A DNA stretch of 64,000 nucleotides from Hyphomicrobiales bacterium. GTDB lineage: Bacteria; Pseudomonadota; Alphaproteobacteria; Rhizobiales; Rhizobiaceae. The notes beneath the pieces are model-generated. The model was not told the origin of the DNA. It ran no database searches and was given only the letters and a program-made list of their open reading frames with translations. This document shows, in pieces, positions 56,377-64,000 of this stretch; position 1 is the first letter of the stretch; the number at the start of each line of letters is the position of its first letter. The translations under genes and the position numbers were made by a program. The stretch lies in the NCBI GenBank assembly GCA_900468805.1, contig UEIF01000017.1:166917-230916 (forward strand). Reading direction: 5' to 3'.

Positions 56377-57105
56377 ATGAGCCAGAATATCTATGATACG
56401 GCGGAATTCTTCGCCGGATACAGCGTCATGCGCCGCTCGATCGAGGGGCTTGATGGCGCTGCTGAATGGCCGGCGGTTCAGGCGCAATTGCCGGATCTCA
56501 CGGGCAAGCGCGTTGTCGATCTCGGCTGTGGTTTCGGCTGGTTTGCGCGGTATGCCCGTTCAGCCGGTGCCTCAAGCGTGCTCGGTCTCGATATGTCGCA
56601 GAAAATGATTGCCCGGGCGAAGGTGGATACGCGGGATGAGGCGATCACCTATGGGATTGCCGATCTCGAAGAGCTGCAACTGCCGGCAGCCTCGTTCGAT
56701 TTTGCGCATAGTTCGCTTGCATTTCACTATGTCAGCAACTTCGTGCGGCTCGTTGCGATGGTTCACCGAGCGCTCGTTCCCGGCTCGCATTTCGTCTTTA
56801 CGATCGAGCATCCGATTTTCATGGCACCGCGCAATGCCGGCTGGAGCACCGATAGTGAGGGACGGCGCATATGGCCGCTCGACAGCTATGCCGTCGAGGG
56901 AAGCCGGACGACGGACTGGCTGGCCAAAGGTGTCGTCAAACAGCATCGCCGCCTCGGCACGACAATCAACACGTTGATCGCTGCCGGCTTTACCATCCGC
57001 CATGTCGAGGAATGGGCGCCGAGCGAGCCGGATCTCGCCGAACATCCTGAGTGGGCCGAGGAGCTCGACCGGCCTACCTTTCTGCTTGTCACGGCAGAGC
57101 GTTGA
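56377..57105 (+). CDS. Class I SAM-dependent methyltransferase
   Basis: A 242-aa methyltransferase. Motif I is VVDLGCGFGWFARYARSAGA, the acidic motif follows in GLDMSQKMI, and the Met/His-containing GIADLEELQLPAASFDFAHS is motif II. The C-terminal part holds FTIEHPIFMAPRNAGW and HRRLGTTINTLIAAGF. It is a small-molecule-type enzyme with unknown substrate. It lies between recQ and kbl on the same strand. Confidence 0.9.
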   Translation: MSQNIYDTAEFFAGYSVMRRSIEGLDGAAEWPAVQAQLPDLTGKRVVDLGCGFGWFARYARSAGASSVLGLDMSQKMIARAKVDTRDEAITYGIADLEELQLPAASFDFAHSSLAFHYVSNFVRLVAMVHRALVPGSHFVFTIEHPIFMAPRNAGWSTDSEGRRIWPLDSYAVEGSRTTDWLAKGVVKQHRRLGTTINTLIAAGFTIRHVEEWAPSEPDLAEHPEWAEELDRPTFLLVTAER

Positions 57106-57171
57106 GCAAGACAAGCCGATGGCGATGTGCTAACCGACGCTCAACGGGAAACATCAAGAGAAGGGCCTATA

Positions 57172-58359
57172 ATGACCTCGAATTTCCTCTCGCATCTGCG
57201 CAGCGAACTCGCCGCTCTCAAGGATGCCGGTCTCTATAAATCGGAGCGCGTCATTACCTCCAAGCAGGCCGGCGAAATCGCCGTTGCCTCCGGTGAGCGG
57301 GTGCTGAATTTCTGCGCCAACAACTATCTGGGTCTGGCCGATAACGAAGAGCTGGCGGATGCGGGCAAGAAGGCGCTCGACCGGTACGGCTACGGGATGG
57401 CCTCGGTGCGCTTCATCTGCGGCACGCAGGAAGAACACAAGCAGCTCGAAGCGCGGATCTCCTCCTTCCTCGGCATGGAAGACACGATCCTCTATTCCTC
57501 CTGCTTCGATGCCAATGGCGGCCTGTTCGAGACGCTGCTCTCCGAAGAGGATGCGATCATTTCCGACGCGCTGAACCATGCTTCGATCATCGACGGCGTG
57601 CGCCTCTCCAAGGCCAAGCGTTTCCGCTACGCCAACAATGACATGGCGGCCCTTGAGGAAGAGCTGAAGAGGGCCGAAGGCAGCCGCTTCAAGCTGATCG
57701 CAACCGACGGCGTCTTCTCCATGGACGGCATCATTGCCAATCTGCAGGGTGTGTGCGATCTCGCCGAGAAATACCGCGCGATGGTCATGGTGGATGACAG
57801 CCACGCCGTCGGCTTCGTTGGTAAACATGGCCGCGGCTCGCCGGAATATTGCGGCGTCGAAGGCCGGATCGATATCATCACCGGCACGCTCGGCAAGGCG
57901 CTCGGTGGCGCGTCCGGCGGCTATACCTCGGCCAAGGCCGAGATCGTGGAATGGCTGCGGCAGCGTTCGCGCCCCTATCTCTTCTCCAACACGCTGGCGC
58001 CGGTTATTGCCGCCGCCTCGCTGAAGGTCTTCGACCTCATCGAAAACGGCGATGCGCTGCGCGAGCGGCTGACGGCGAATGCGACGCTCTTCCGCTCGGA
58101 GATGACCAAGCTCGGCTTCACGCTGGCAGGCGAGGGGCATGCGATCATCCCGGTCATGCTGGGAGACGCGAAGCTCGCGCAGGATATGGCGGCACTGATG
58201 CTGAAAAAGGGCGTTTACGTAGTCGGCTTCTCCTTCCCCGTCGTGCCGAAGGGTCAGGCGCGCATCCGCACGCAGATGTCGGCTGCGCATTCGAAGGCGG
58301 ATGTGGAGCGGGCAATTGCCGTCTTTGCCGAAGCAGGCCGTGAACTCGGTGTTATCTAA
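57172..58359 (+). CDS. kbl: 2-amino-3-ketobutyrate CoA ligase (glycine C-acetyltransferase)
   Basis: Kbl joins 2-amino-3-oxobutyrate with CoA to give glycine and acetyl-CoA, the second step of threonine breakdown after Tdh. The 395-aa PLP enzyme of the alpha-oxoamine synthase family has [58 protein letters not shown] and the PLP-lysine motif [14 protein letters not shown]. The ATG at 57172 follows GAGAAGGG; a longer frame exists upstream. The tdh gene starts 21 bp later. Confidence 0.95.
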   Translation: MTSNFLSHLRSELAALKDAGLYKSERVITSKQAGEIAVASGERVLNFCANNYLGLADNEELADAGKKALDRYGYGMASVRFICGTQEEHKQLEARISSFLGMEDTILYSSCFDANGGLFETLLSEEDAIISDALNHASIIDGVRLSKAKRFRYANNDMAALEEELKRAEGSRFKLIATDGVFSMDGIIANLQGVCDLAEKYRAMVMVDDSHAVGFVGKHGRGSPEYCGVEGRIDIITGTLGKALGGASGGYTSAKAEIVEWLRQRSRPYLFSNTLAPVIAAASLKVFDLIENGDALRERLTANATLFRSEMTKLGFTLAGEGHAIIPVMLGDAKLAQDMAALMLKKGVYVVGFSFPVVPKGQARIRTQMSAAHSKADVERAIAVFAEAGRELGVI

Positions 58360-58380
58360 GGGCCTTGAGGAGAAAAGATC

Positions 58381-59418
<1,038 letters not shown>

Positions 59419-59428
59419 GGAGACGGGC

Positions 59429-59776
59429 ATGAAATACGAGGGAAGCTGCCACTGCGGCAATATCGCCTTTACGGTCGAAGGCGCGTTTACGGAAGCAGTC
59501 GATTGCAACTGCTCGCTCTGCCGCCGGCGCGGCGGCCTGCTCGGCTTCGTGCCGCGCGAGAAGCTGCATCTGACGGTGCCGGAAGAAAACCTGTCGACCT
59601 ATACGTTCAACACCCATGCCATCAAGCATCGCTTCTGCGCCAAGTGCGGCATCGCGCCCTTCGGGGAAGCGACGGCGCCCAATGGCGTCGAGATGGCCTC
59701 CGTTAATCTGCGCTGCATTCCGGCGCTCGATCTGTCTGTCCTGACGGTGAATGCGTTCGACGGGCTGTCGCGGTAA
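59429..59776 (+). CDS. GFA-family (DUF636) zinc-ribbon protein
   Basis: A 115-aa protein of the glutathione-dependent formaldehyde-activating (GFA/CENP-V) family. The cysteine set is CHCGNIAF, CNCSLCRRRGG and FCAKCGIAPFGE, which binds two zinc ions. A glutathione link is known only for the Gfa enzyme; most relatives have no known role. It starts 10 bp after tdh, so it is probably part of the same operon. Confidence 0.88.
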   Translation: MKYEGSCHCGNIAFTVEGAFTEAVDCNCSLCRRRGGLLGFVPREKLHLTVPEENLSTYTFNTHAIKHRFCAKCGIAPFGEATAPNGVEMASVNLRCIPALDLSVLTVNAFDGLSR

Positions 59777-60221
59777 GCCGGCTTTCTTGTTCGACGCAGC
59801 AGCGGCGTTGCCGCGTCGGAATCACTCAAAGTCAAGTGCAGAATTTTTCCGCCCTTGTCTTTCCCCGGTGACATACTAAATAAGCGAAGCAATCGCTGGC
59901 GCGGTTCAAAGCCTGTGGATAAGGCTTTTTCCGGGTTTTCGGTGGCTTTTTTTCTGGAAAAGCTTGACGAGAACAAATTTTGTGGGAATCACCATTCGAC
60001 TTGAGCGGTGAACTGGGTCAAGGCGGATCGCACAACCATGGCCGGAAATCCAATAGCAATGAAGATTTGCTGTCCGATGCCGGCAATCGTGGTTAATCAG
60101 GCTTTAAATGTCATCCCGTTAGGTGGGTATAGGTGATTCGAGGCCGGCGCGCACGTGCCAGGCCACGACAGGGTCATTCACCGCAGCGAGTATGAATAGC
60201 GTCAGGAAGGCGACGATATAA
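59777..60221. other. Intergenic region upstream of rpoD
   Basis: About 445 bp with no supported gene. It has AT-rich runs (GGCTTTTTTTCTGG near 59945) and CTTGACG near 59965, which may be the -35 of the rpoD promoter, but no clear -10 at the right spacing was found. The rest shows nothing I can name. Confidence 0.4.
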
Positions 60222-62276
60222 ATGGCAACGAAAGTCAAAGAGAACGAAGAAGCGGAAGTCGAACGCGACGGCGCAAGCGACGGCCCTCTTCTCGATCTTT
60301 CCGATGACGCGGTCAAGAAGATGATCAAGGCCGCCAAGAAGCGCGGCTATGTGACGATGGACGAGCTCAACGCCGTCCTGCCTTCCGAAGAAGTGACATC
60401 CGAACAGATCGAAGACACGATGTCGATGCTGTCCGATATGGGCATCAATGTCATCGAGGATGAAGAGGCTGAGGAAGCCGGCGCTTCGAGCAGCGACGAT
60501 GACGACAGCTCCGACAATGACGAGAGCGAAGGCGGGGAGCTTGCGCCTTCCAGCGGCACCGCGCTTGCGACCGCCAAGAAGAAAGAGCCGACCGACCGTA
60601 CCGACGACCCGGTGCGCATGTATCTGCGCGAAATGGGTTCAGTCGAGCTTCTGTCTCGCGAAGGCGAAATCGCCATCGCAAAGCGCATCGAGGCCGGCCG
60701 CGAAACGATGATCGCAGGCCTCTGTGAGAGCCCGCTGACCTTCCAGGCACTCATCATCTGGCGCGACGAACTGAACGAAGGCACGACGCTGCTGCGCGAG
60801 ATCATCGATCTCGAAACAACCTATTCCGGTCCGGAAGCCAAGGCCGCCCCGCAGTTCCAGAGCCCCGAGAAGATCGAGGCGGACCGTAAGGCTGCCGAGG
60901 AAAAGGAAAAGACGCGGCGTGCGCGTTCCGGTGACGACGACATTACCGATGTCGGCGGCGAAGGCATGCCTCCTGAAGAGGAAGAAGAGGACGAGGACGA
61001 ATCCAACCTCTCGCTCGCCGCGATGGAAGCCGAGCTTCGCCCGCAGGTCATGGAAACGCTCGACATCATTGCCGAGACCTACAAGAAGCTGCGCAAGCTG
61101 CAGGACCAGCAGGTCGAACAGCGCCTTGCCGCCACCGGCACGCTGTCTTCCGCCCAGGAGCGCCGCTACAAGGAGCTCAAGGACGAACTGATCAAGGCCG
61201 TCAAGTCGCTGTCGCTCAACCAGAACCGCATCGATGCGCTGGTCGAACAGCTCTATGACATCAACAAGCGCCTCGTTTCCAATGAAGGCCGCCTGCTGCG
61301 TCTGGCTGAATCCTACGGCGTCAAGCGTGACTCGTTCCTGGAACAGTACCAGGGTGCCGAACTCGATCCGAACTGGATGAAGTCGATCGGCAATCTGGCA
61401 GCCCGCGGCTGGAAGGAATTTGCCAAGAGCGAAAACACGACGATCCGCGACATCCGCCAGGAGATCCAGAATCTCGCGACGGAAACCGGCATTTCGATCT
61501 CGGAATTCCGCCGCATCGTGCACATGGTGCAGAAGGGCGAGCGCGAAGCGCGCATCGCCAAGAAGGAAATGGTCGAAGCGAACCTTCGTCTCGTCATCTC
61601 CATCGCCAAGAAGTACACGAACCGCGGTCTGCAGTTCCTCGACCTCATTCAGGAAGGCAATATCGGCCTGATGAAAGCGGTCGACAAGTTCGAATACCGC
61701 CGTGGTTACAAGTTCTCGACCTATGCGACGTGGTGGATCCGTCAGGCGATCACCCGCTCGATCGCCGACCAGGCCCGCACGATCCGTATTCCGGTGCACA
61801 TGATCGAAACGATCAACAAGATCGTTCGTACTTCGCGCCAGATGCTGCATGAAATCGGCCGCGAGCCGACGCCGGAGGAACTGGCCGAAAAGCTCGCCAT
61901 GCCGCTCGAAAAGGTCCGCAAGGTCCTGAAGATCGCGAAGGAGCCGATCTCGCTCGAAACCCCCGTGGGTGACGAAGAAGATTCGCATCTCGGCGATTTC
62001 ATCGAAGACAAGAATGCGCTGCTGCCGATCGACGCCGCCATCCAGGCTAACCTACGCGAGACGACGACACGTGTTCTGGCATCGCTGACGCCGCGCGAAG
62101 AGCGCGTTCTGCGCATGCGCTTCGGTATCGGCATGAACACGGACCACACGCTCGAAGAAGTCGGCCAGCAGTTCTCGGTTACCCGCGAACGTATCCGTCA
62201 GATCGAAGCGAAGGCGCTGCGCAAGCTCAAGCATCCGAGCCGCTCCAGGAAGCTTAGAAGCTTCCTGGACAGCTAA
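60222..62276 (+). CDS. rpoD: RNA polymerase primary sigma factor
   Basis: RpoD (SigA) directs RNA polymerase to housekeeping promoters. The 684-aa protein has region 1.1 at the start, an acidic stretch ([20 protein letters not shown]), region 1.2 ([20 protein letters not shown]), the non-conserved region, region 2 ([40 protein letters not shown]), region 3 and region 4.2 ([20 protein letters not shown]). The last codons (RKLRSFLDS) are unusual: AGG, CTT and AGA are rare in the surrounding genes, and an extra copy of the same coding tail follows the stop. It has no operon partner. Confidence 0.97.
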   Translation: MATKVKENEEAEVERDGASDGPLLDLSDDAVKKMIKAAKKRGYVTMDELNAVLPSEEVTSEQIEDTMSMLSDMGINVIEDEEAEEAGASSSDDDDSSDNDESEGGELAPSSGTALATAKKKEPTDRTDDPVRMYLREMGSVELLSREGEIAIAKRIEAGRETMIAGLCESPLTFQALIIWRDELNEGTTLLREIIDLETTYSGPEAKAAPQFQSPEKIEADRKAAEEKEKTRRARSGDDDITDVGGEGMPPEEEEEDEDESNLSLAAMEAELRPQVMETLDIIAETYKKLRKLQDQQVEQRLAATGTLSSAQERRYKELKDELIKAVKSLSLNQNRIDALVEQLYDINKRLVSNEGRLLRLAESYGVKRDSFLEQYQGAELDPNWMKSIGNLAARGWKEFAKSENTTIRDIRQEIQNLATETGISISEFRRIVHMVQKGEREARIAKKEMVEANLRLVISIAKKYTNRGLQFLDLIQEGNIGLMKAVDKFEYRRGYKFSTYATWWIRQAITRSIADQARTIRIPVHMIETINKIVRTSRQMLHEIGREPTPEELAEKLAMPLEKVRKVLKIAKEPISLETPVGDEEDSHLGDFIEDKNALLPIDAAIQANLRETTTRVLASLTPREERVLRMRFGIGMNTDHTLEEVGQQFSVTRERIRQIEAKALRKLKHPSRSRKLRSFLDS

Positions 62277-62311
62277 GATCGCGCAAGCTGCGTTCGTTCC
62301 TCGACAGCTAA
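62244..62311 (+). repeat. Duplicated rpoD 3' end with 26-bp palindrome
   Basis: The last ten coding codons are present twice. The first, in-use copy contains a perfect inverted repeat: arm TCCAGGAAGCTT (62244-62255), centre AG, and its complement (62258-62269). It ends with TAA at 62274-62276. A second copy, 62279-62311, spells [14 protein letters not shown] with ordinary codons (CGC AAG CTG CGT TCG TTC CTC GAC AGC TAA), out of frame with the first. The two TAA codons are 35 bp apart. The first copy may be a foreign-supplied end that keeps the reading frame intact. Confidence 0.75.
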
Positions 62312-62341
62312 GTTTCAAGCTCCGACAACAATCGAAATCAG

Positions 62342-62371
62342 AACCCGGCCAGCCCTGTTGGCCGGGTTTTT
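62342..62371 (+). terminator. Terminator after rpoD
   Basis: AACCCGGCC (62342-62350) pairs with GGCCGGGTT (62360-62368) around the loop AGCCCTGTT and is followed by a T-run (TTTTTC). It lies 65 bp after the used stop codon, beyond the duplicated tail. Confidence 0.88.
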
Positions 62372-62552
62372 CTTTGAACGGAAAGCCGCGGATTAATCCG
62401 CAGCTATTTTACTAAGCCGGATTGATGGCTGCGCATTGCTTGTCCCTCACTGGTGACAGGCTTATAATTTCGGTCGCGGGGGAAGGGAGCGGTCGCGGCG
62501 TGCGAGCGGTATCATGCGCCGCGTGATCGTAGCCTCCGCCGGGAGGTGCAGC

Positions 62553-62846
62553 ATGACCACCTACATTCTGCTGATAAACTGGACCGATCAGGGCATCCGG
62601 AACGTGAAAGACTCTGCCAAGCGACTGGATGCGGCAAGGAACATGCTCGGCAGCATGGGCGGTTCCTTCGACAAGTTTTATCTCACCATGGGCGAGTACG
62701 ACATGGTGGCGACCTGCGAGGCGCCTGATGATCGCGTGATGGCACGCTTCACGCTTTCTCTGGCCACGGGCGGCAATGTGCGTACGAAAACCCTAAAGGC
62801 ATTTTCGGAAGTGAATTATCGCGACATCATCGCGTCGCTCTCATAG
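62553..62846 (+). CDS. GYD-domain protein
   Basis: A 97-aa single-domain protein of the GYD family: TTYILLINWTDQGIRNVKDS at the start, LGSMGGSFDKFYLTMGEYDM with the G-x-Y/D core, and TFVSTATGG-like TLSLATGGNVRTKTLKAFS. The fold resembles ferredoxin-like dimers. A GGGAGGTG lies 5 bp before the ATG at 62553. The function is unknown. Confidence 0.85.
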   Translation: MTTYILLINWTDQGIRNVKDSAKRLDAARNMLGSMGGSFDKFYLTMGEYDMVATCEAPDDRVMARFTLSLATGGNVRTKTLKAFSEVNYRDIIASLS

Positions 62847-62954
62847 GTCAGGATGGCCGATAGCTGGTGATGAGCCAGATGCGGCGTTGCGGTTGCTCTG
62901 CGGCGCTGGCAATGTCGCTGCGCCTTGAACCCAGAGCATGGATTTACCCTGCCG

Positions 62955-63695
62955 ATGGAACATGCCGGCCTGTTGCAAAGAGGAAAGTTCGATCCGGCGT
63001 GGCCGGCATCGCTCGTATTCCATCTGGTCGTCGGCGTGTTCTTGCTTGCTTTTTTGCCGAAGGTGGAGCCGGTCAGGCCGCCGCCGGAAGACAGTATCGA
63101 CGTCCAGGTCGTATCAGTGCCTGCAATTGCCGCTCCATCTCCACTGCCTGCCGTCCAGGCACCGCGGGATGATCACGAAGTGAAGGCTGGCGCTGCTGCG
63201 CAGGAAGCCGCGTCAGCGGCGCCCGAAACGGCTGCGAGAGAGGCGCCTCCTTCACCGCCGGCTTTGCCGGGGCCGGTGACATCAGGCCCGCCGCAGCTTG
63301 TGCAGGCGAAGGAACTATTTTCGAAAAGGACGCTTGCCAGCCCGCGTAGCAGGAAAGCGCGAGAGATGCTCGGTTCATTGTCGGGCGGGGAGCGCTATCT
63401 GCAGCTCTGCAATCTCGAAGCACTGGAGCAGATCAACCGTCTGCGCCCGGGTTCGGCACCCGATCTCGTCGCGCCCTATGCCATGAAGGCGGAGAAGGTG
63501 AGGGGCAACAGCGTCGAGGTCGAGGGCGGCGCTTTCCGAAGCAAGCGCAACTGGTTCAACATCAGGTTCAACTGCGAAGTCGACCCCACCGGCCAGGCGG
63601 TGGTGGCCTTCGCCTTTGCCATCGGCGATGCCATTCCAGAAGACGAGTGGCAAGAGCACAATCTGGTGGCAGACGACGGCGAAGCCGACCAGTGA
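62955..63695 (+). CDS. TonB-like anchored DUF930 protein
   Basis: A 246-aa protein with a short cytoplasmic start, one hydrophobic anchor (ASLVFHLVVGVFLLAFLPKV), a proline/alanine/glutamate-rich linker (VEPVRPPPED and following) and a C-terminal DUF930 domain (LFSKRTLASPRSRKAREMLG, LEALEQINRLRPGSAPDLVA). The N-terminal layout resembles TonB/TolA. DUF930 is found mainly in rhizobia and its role is unknown. Start alternatives are an ATG at 62955 and a TTG at 62925. A related gene follows it. Confidence 0.75.
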   Translation: MEHAGLLQRGKFDPAWPASLVFHLVVGVFLLAFLPKVEPVRPPPEDSIDVQVVSVPAIAAPSPLPAVQAPRDDHEVKAGAAAQEAASAAPETAAREAPPSPPALPGPVTSGPPQLVQAKELFSKRTLASPRSRKAREMLGSLSGGERYLQLCNLEALEQINRLRPGSAPDLVAPYAMKAEKVRGNSVEVEGGAFRSKRNWFNIRFNCEVDPTGQAVVAFAFAIGDAIPEDEWQEHNLVADDGEADQ

Positions 63696-63770
63696 GCTTT
63701 GGCCTGGCGATCACAAGGTTTTTTTGATTTGTGGCTTGATGCTGCCGGTTTTAAAGGCCACATCGCTGCT

Positions 63771-64000
63771 GTGATAGAAGAAGAAGTCGAGCCGGCAGAT
63801 ACCGATCACGAAAAGGAGCACCAGGAGCCTCGGGCCCGCTGGGGTGTCATCGCGTCGGTGCTCGTACATGTTCCCCTGGTCGCACTCCTCATTTTCGGCC
63901 TCCCGAAGATCCAGCCGAAACCCGCCGAAGACGAAAGCGTGAAGGTCGAGCTCGTCCCGCCACCGGAGGAAAAAAAGCCCGAGGAAAAAAAGCCCGAGGA
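63771..64000 (+). CDS. TonB-like protein, 3' end outside window
   Basis: An open frame starting at GTG 63771 (TTG 63729 is also possible) runs to the window end. It encodes VIEEEVEPADTDHEKEHQEP, then a membrane anchor WGVIASVLVHVPLVALLIFG followed by LPKIQPKPAEDESVKVELVP and an EEKKPE repeat. The anchor and the Pro/Glu-rich linker closely follow the layout of the upstream DUF930 protein (for example LPKVEPVRPPPED), so this is probably a tandem paralogue. The C-terminal domain is not visible. Confidence 0.65.
   Translation, partial: MIEEEVEPADTDHEKEHQEPRARWGVIASVLVHVPLVALLIFGLPKIQPKPAEDESVKVELVPPPEEKKPEEKKPE

Overview
The window looks like a piece of the main chromosome of a Rhizobium-type alphaproteobacterium (Rhizobiaceae). 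The supports are high GC, the order lrp / trxB / lsrB followed by two AbcR-type sRNA genes, the lgt-midA-pgeF block, the lpcC-greA-carB block, carA followed by a yqeY-like gene, dnaG and rpoD, and rhizobial families such as BA14K, DUF930 and DUF1236. I see no rRNA, tRNA, CRISPR array, intact insertion sequence or prophage. The content is mostly housekeeping genes with small regulator-plus-enzyme cassettes between them.

Layout. 1-5.2 kb: leftward run lgt, MidA-like methyltransferase, pgeF, an M24-fold protein and a lipoprotein cut by the window edge; then ubiK-like. 5.6-7.3 kb: YbjN protein, proC, csaA. 7.3-9.4 kb: DUF1349 and MBL-fold genes, then a secreted SH3 protein. 9.6-13.5 kb: a small glycine-zipper protein, a frameshifted branched-chain aminotransferase pseudogene, and an operon of MarR regulator, response regulator and sensor kinase. 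13.5-21.3 kb: HxlR/SDR pair, BA14K protein, cold-shock protein, EamA transporter, DUF3052, PQQ-type sugar dehydrogenase, two small membrane proteins, aspartate aminotransferase. 21.4-28.5 kb: ChaA-like exchanger, DUF2188, LysR/epimerase pair, APH-fold kinase, and an ArsR-MFS-OYE operon. 28.6-31.7 kb: two near-identical sRNA genes, each with its own promoter and upstream dyad, next to lsrB, trxB and lrp. 31.7-40.7 kb: two glycosyltransferases, greA, a radical SAM/UdgX pair, carB. 40.9-48.6 kb: zinc alcohol dehydrogenase, DUF2306 remnant, YpfJ-like metalloprotease, aldo-keto reductase/LysR pair, TetA-like MFS, MATE, ABM. 48.7-64 kb: carA, yqeY-like, dnaG-recQ-methyltransferase-kbl-tdh-GFA, rpoD, GYD protein, and two related TonB-like/DUF930 proteins, the second cut by the window end.

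The most notable signals lie outside the plain genes. (1) Tandem AbcR-like sRNAs have identical promoter and dyad spacing beside the LysR gene expected to control them. (2) The last codons of rpoD are present twice: the in-use copy is synonymously recoded and forms a 26-bp palindrome, and an ordinary-looking copy follows 35 bp later. (3) The aminotransferase pseudogene is divergent from the marR operon. (4) A family of about 45-bp palindromes shares one core but has different arms. (5) A terminator-bounded leftward transcript of unknown nature lies upstream of dnaG.

All functions are judged by eye from sequence motifs; no database search was run. Start sites are chosen from ribosome binding sites and family length.
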